DNA of 16,743 bases, from contig DKOA01000044.1 in NCBI GenBank assembly GCA_002469895.1, positions 1,275-18,017 on the forward strand, in the 5' to 3' direction. This DNA is from Opitutia bacterium UBA7374. Its GTDB lineage: Bacteria > Verrucomicrobiota > Verrucomicrobiia > Opitutales > Coraliomargaritaceae. The notes beneath the pieces are model-generated. The model did not search any database and was not told the origin of the DNA. It worked only from the letters and a program-made list of their open reading frames with translations. Shown here piece after piece: positions 15,393-16,743 of the stretch. The translations under genes and the position numbers were made by a program. The first letter of the stretch is position 1, and every line of letters begins with the position of its first letter.

Positions 15393-16259
15393 ATGCATGT
15401 CGGACTTTCTCTGATTCGCCAGGAACTCAAGCGCCTTCAAGCGGAGGGTGTAGACCATGTTTATGTGGGTGATTCAACTCTCGAGCAAATGATCCAAGCT
15501 TCCGCGGATCGCCCCGCTACGAAATCAAAGCAAGCAACAGTTGGTGACCTTTCTTCGGTGCCGACTCAGCCAGTCGACGCAAAAAAGAAAAACCCTTTCC
15601 CCGCAGCGCCCGTCTTGCAGCTGCCGGAGGGTAGCCAGTCCGAGCAAATGCAATGGCTCCGGCAAACTGTGCTGGATTGTTCTACCTGTCGGGAACACTC
15701 AGGGGCCACCGGTAAAGTCGTCTTTGGTGAAGGGTCTGTGGAGGCCGATCTCTTTTTTTGCGGCGATGCTCCCGGAGAAGACGAAGCCCGTAGTGGGCGC
15801 CCCTTTGTCGATAAGGCCGGGGAACTACTTGAAAAAATTATCTCTGCCATGGGCTTACCGCGCGATCAGGTCTACATGGCCAATATCATGAAGTGGCGTC
15901 CAGAGCACGATAAGCCCTTCGGTAATCGTTCACCAACCGCTGAGGAAATGTCATTTTGTCTGCCCTACCTGCAGGCACAAATTAAGATTGTGCAACCCAA
16001 GGTGCTCATTGCTTTGGGTAACACCGCTATCTCCGGTCTATTGGGTCCGGATCCGGCCCGTCGTATGGGCGCTATTCGCGGCACCTGGCAGACCCTTGAA
16101 GGGACCCCACTGATGGCTACTTATCACCCTTCCTATCTGCTCCGTCGGGACGACAGCCCGACCAAGCGGCAAGCTTGGGAGGATATGCTGGAGGTCATGG
16201 AGAAGGTCGGCTTGCCGATCAGCCAGAGGCAGCGGGCTTATTTCCTGCCGAAGGTTTGA
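15393..16259 (+). CDS. Family-4-type uracil-DNA glycosylase
   Basis: 288 residues; excises uracil from DNA as the first step of base-excision repair in the cytoplasm. Residues 1-85 are a charged, low-complexity lead-in (ATKSKQATVGDLSSVPTQ, then KKKNPFPAAP). The catalytic domain follows: DCSTC (95-99), VVFGEG (109-114), motif 1 GDAPGEDEARSGRPFVDKAG (124-143), MKWRPEHDKPFGNRSPTAEE (166-185), VLIALGNTA (204-212) and motif 2 HPSYLLR with His245. Family 4 enzymes usually hold a [4Fe-4S] cluster with four Cys. Here Cys96, Cys99 and Cys189 match, but the usual KCRPP cysteine is Trp168. The extended N-terminus is like proteins annotated as phage-type DNA polymerase-related. The gene starts 35 bases after the membrane-protein gene and is probably in the same transcript. 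No clear Shine-Dalgarno sequence. Confidence 0.9.
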   Translation: MHVGLSLIRQELKRLQAEGVDHVYVGDSTLEQMIQASADRPATKSKQATVGDLSSVPTQPVDAKKKNPFPAAPVLQLPEGSQSEQMQWLRQTVLDCSTCREHSGATGKVVFGEGSVEADLFFCGDAPGEDEARSGRPFVDKAGELLEKIISAMGLPRDQVYMANIMKWRPEHDKPFGNRSPTAEEMSFCLPYLQAQIKIVQPKVLIALGNTAISGLLGPDPARRMGAIRGTWQTLEGTPLMATYHPSYLLRRDDSPTKRQAWEDMLEVMEKVGLPISQRQRAYFLPKV

Positions 16260-16393
16260 TTGTCCACCTGCGGGTGACTCTGGGCATGCTGACGCAGAAG
16301 AAATGTTGGCAAGTTATGTTTCCCCGAAAATCATATATGAATAGTAATACCTAGCTCTATATAAATATAAAAATTTAAAGTAAAAATAGGAAC

Positions 16394-16481
16394 TCTCTAA
16401 TTAGTGAATTAAATCTCTAATTCTACATTTATTTCATTGTATAAATGTAAAAAAATACGCGGTATAACGATCAATTAGAGA
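16394..16481. repeat. TCTCTAATT direct and inverted repeats around a hairpin
   Basis: TCTCTAATT occurs at 16394-16402 and 16414-16422, exactly 20 bases apart. Its complement AATTAGAGA occurs at 16473-16481. Between the second copy and the inverted copy lies a perfect 9-base hairpin: TACATTTAT (16424-16432), loop TTCATTGT, ATAAATGTA (16441-16449). An RNA could form a two-part stem, and a dimeric protein could use the 20-base phased copies on one DNA face. Confidence 0.5.
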
Positions 16482-16506
16482 ATTTCACGCTAACTAATCT
16501 TCAATC

Positions 16507-16549
16507 GAAGCGGTGGTATCTTAACAGGTGCCGCCGCTTCCCTTTTTTT
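16507..16549 (+). terminator. Intrinsic (rho-independent) terminator
   Basis: GAAGCGGTGGTA (16507-16518) pairs with TGCCGCCGCTTC (16529-16540): 12 pairs including two G-U wobbles around a 10-base loop. CC and seven T (16543-16549) follow. It is oriented for plus-strand transcripts and lies 247 bases beyond the glycosylase stop codon. Confidence 0.85.
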
Positions 16550-16672
16550 GTAGGATCAAATTGTAATTGCCCGCGTCTTTGTTGCTTCGATAGCCCGTCC
16601 TTCAAAACCAATGAAATAGGTTTGCAACTGATAATTTTTGTAAGCAGCCTATGGTTTTTTAGTTATATTACT

Positions 16673-16743
16673 ATGAAATTGTTGCTACCTTGTTCATGCT
16701 TACTAGCGCTCTCCGCCGTATCCCTACAGGCAGTTACCTCTCA
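16673..16743 (+). CDS. Start of an exported protein, cut by the window edge
   Basis: The ATG at 16673 opens a frame that reads MKLLLPCSCLLALSAVSLQA then VTS and continues past the edge without a stop (23 codons and two bases). It is a typical signal peptide: a short basic start, a hydrophobic core and an SLQA cleavage site. An AT-rich upstream region after the terminator fits a new transcription unit. The start lacks a clear Shine-Dalgarno sequence, like most genes here. Nothing of the mature protein is visible, so no function can be given. Confidence 0.6.
   Translation, partial: MKLLLPCSCLLALSAVSLQAVTS

Larger units (their letters stand above)
16260..16672. other. AT-rich gene-free stretch with nested repeats and a terminator
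   Basis: The only gap over 300 bases. From about 16330 to 16480 it is strongly AT-rich and has no plausible reading frame; the longest plus-strand one I found has 22 codons. It holds the TCTCTAATT repeat cluster, a 9-base hairpin and, at 16507-16549, a strong intrinsic terminator. The part from 16550 to 16672 has no clear structure and should carry the promoter for the gene starting at 16673. The stretch is either a long 3' untranslated region of the glycosylase operon or a small RNA gene; the sequence does not decide. Confidence 0.6.

Noticed and set aside
16286..16354. 22-codon plus-strand frame starting MLTQKKCWQ after the glycosylase gene
   Set aside because: It is very short, has no ribosome binding site and no signal or hydrophobic pattern. 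It is likely chance.
16424..16449. Perfect 9-base hairpin TACATTTAT / ATAAATGTA as a terminator
   Set aside because: The stem is almost all A/T, and it is followed by A rather than T on the plus strand. On the minus strand the T-run comes before the stem, not after it. It is kept only as part of the repeat cluster.
1..16743. CRISPR array, insertion sequence, integrase, attachment site, tRNA or rRNA
   Set aside because: I saw no regularly spaced repeats of array type, no transposase or integrase motifs, no flanking long inverted repeats and no tRNA-like or rRNA-like sequence on either strand.

Overview
The window most likely comes from a marine, glycan-degrading member of the Verrucomicrobiota (Opitutia/Puniceicoccales type). 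This rests on a TonB-dependent receptor with the acidic YELNEFVVTG N-terminal segment typical of that group, a dense cluster of exported S1 sulfatases, weak Shine-Dalgarno sequences in front of most genes, and small exported beta-rich proteins. The taxonomic call is inference from protein style. No rRNA, tRNA, CRISPR array, insertion sequence or integrase was seen.

Left part (1-4846, minus strand): the C-terminally truncated start of a large exported beta-rich protein with an internal 89-residue duplication lies downstream of a 939-residue TonB-dependent outer-membrane receptor. The two genes are separately spaced, but each has the same two-part upstream element: an identical 15-base motif, then a 16-base near-identical motif about 40 bases nearer the gene. 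This suggests a shared regulator.

Centre (4983-12611): a plus-strand run (exported beta-sandwich-like protein, sulfatase, sulfatase) converges on a minus-strand sulfatase that carries a C-terminal LamG-like domain. That gene is divergent from a fourth, plus-strand sulfatase. All four have an intact C-x-P-x-R formylglycine motif and an export signal. Together with the receptor they look like a sulfated-polysaccharide desulfation and uptake locus: sulfate esters are removed outside the inner membrane and the receptor imports the glycan. No glycoside hydrolase, polysaccharide lyase, SusD-like protein, sulfatase-maturating enzyme or transcription factor lies inside the window.

Right part (12619-16259): more housekeeping-like and, by eye, more GC-rich genes. 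A GlmU/LpxA-type hexapeptide-repeat protein lies head-to-head with the GTPase gene hflX. hflX is followed by a six-segment membrane protein of unknown function and a family-4-type uracil-DNA glycosylase. The last 480 bases are an AT-rich gene-free stretch with nested repeats and a strong intrinsic terminator, followed by the first 23 codons of another exported protein cut by the window edge.
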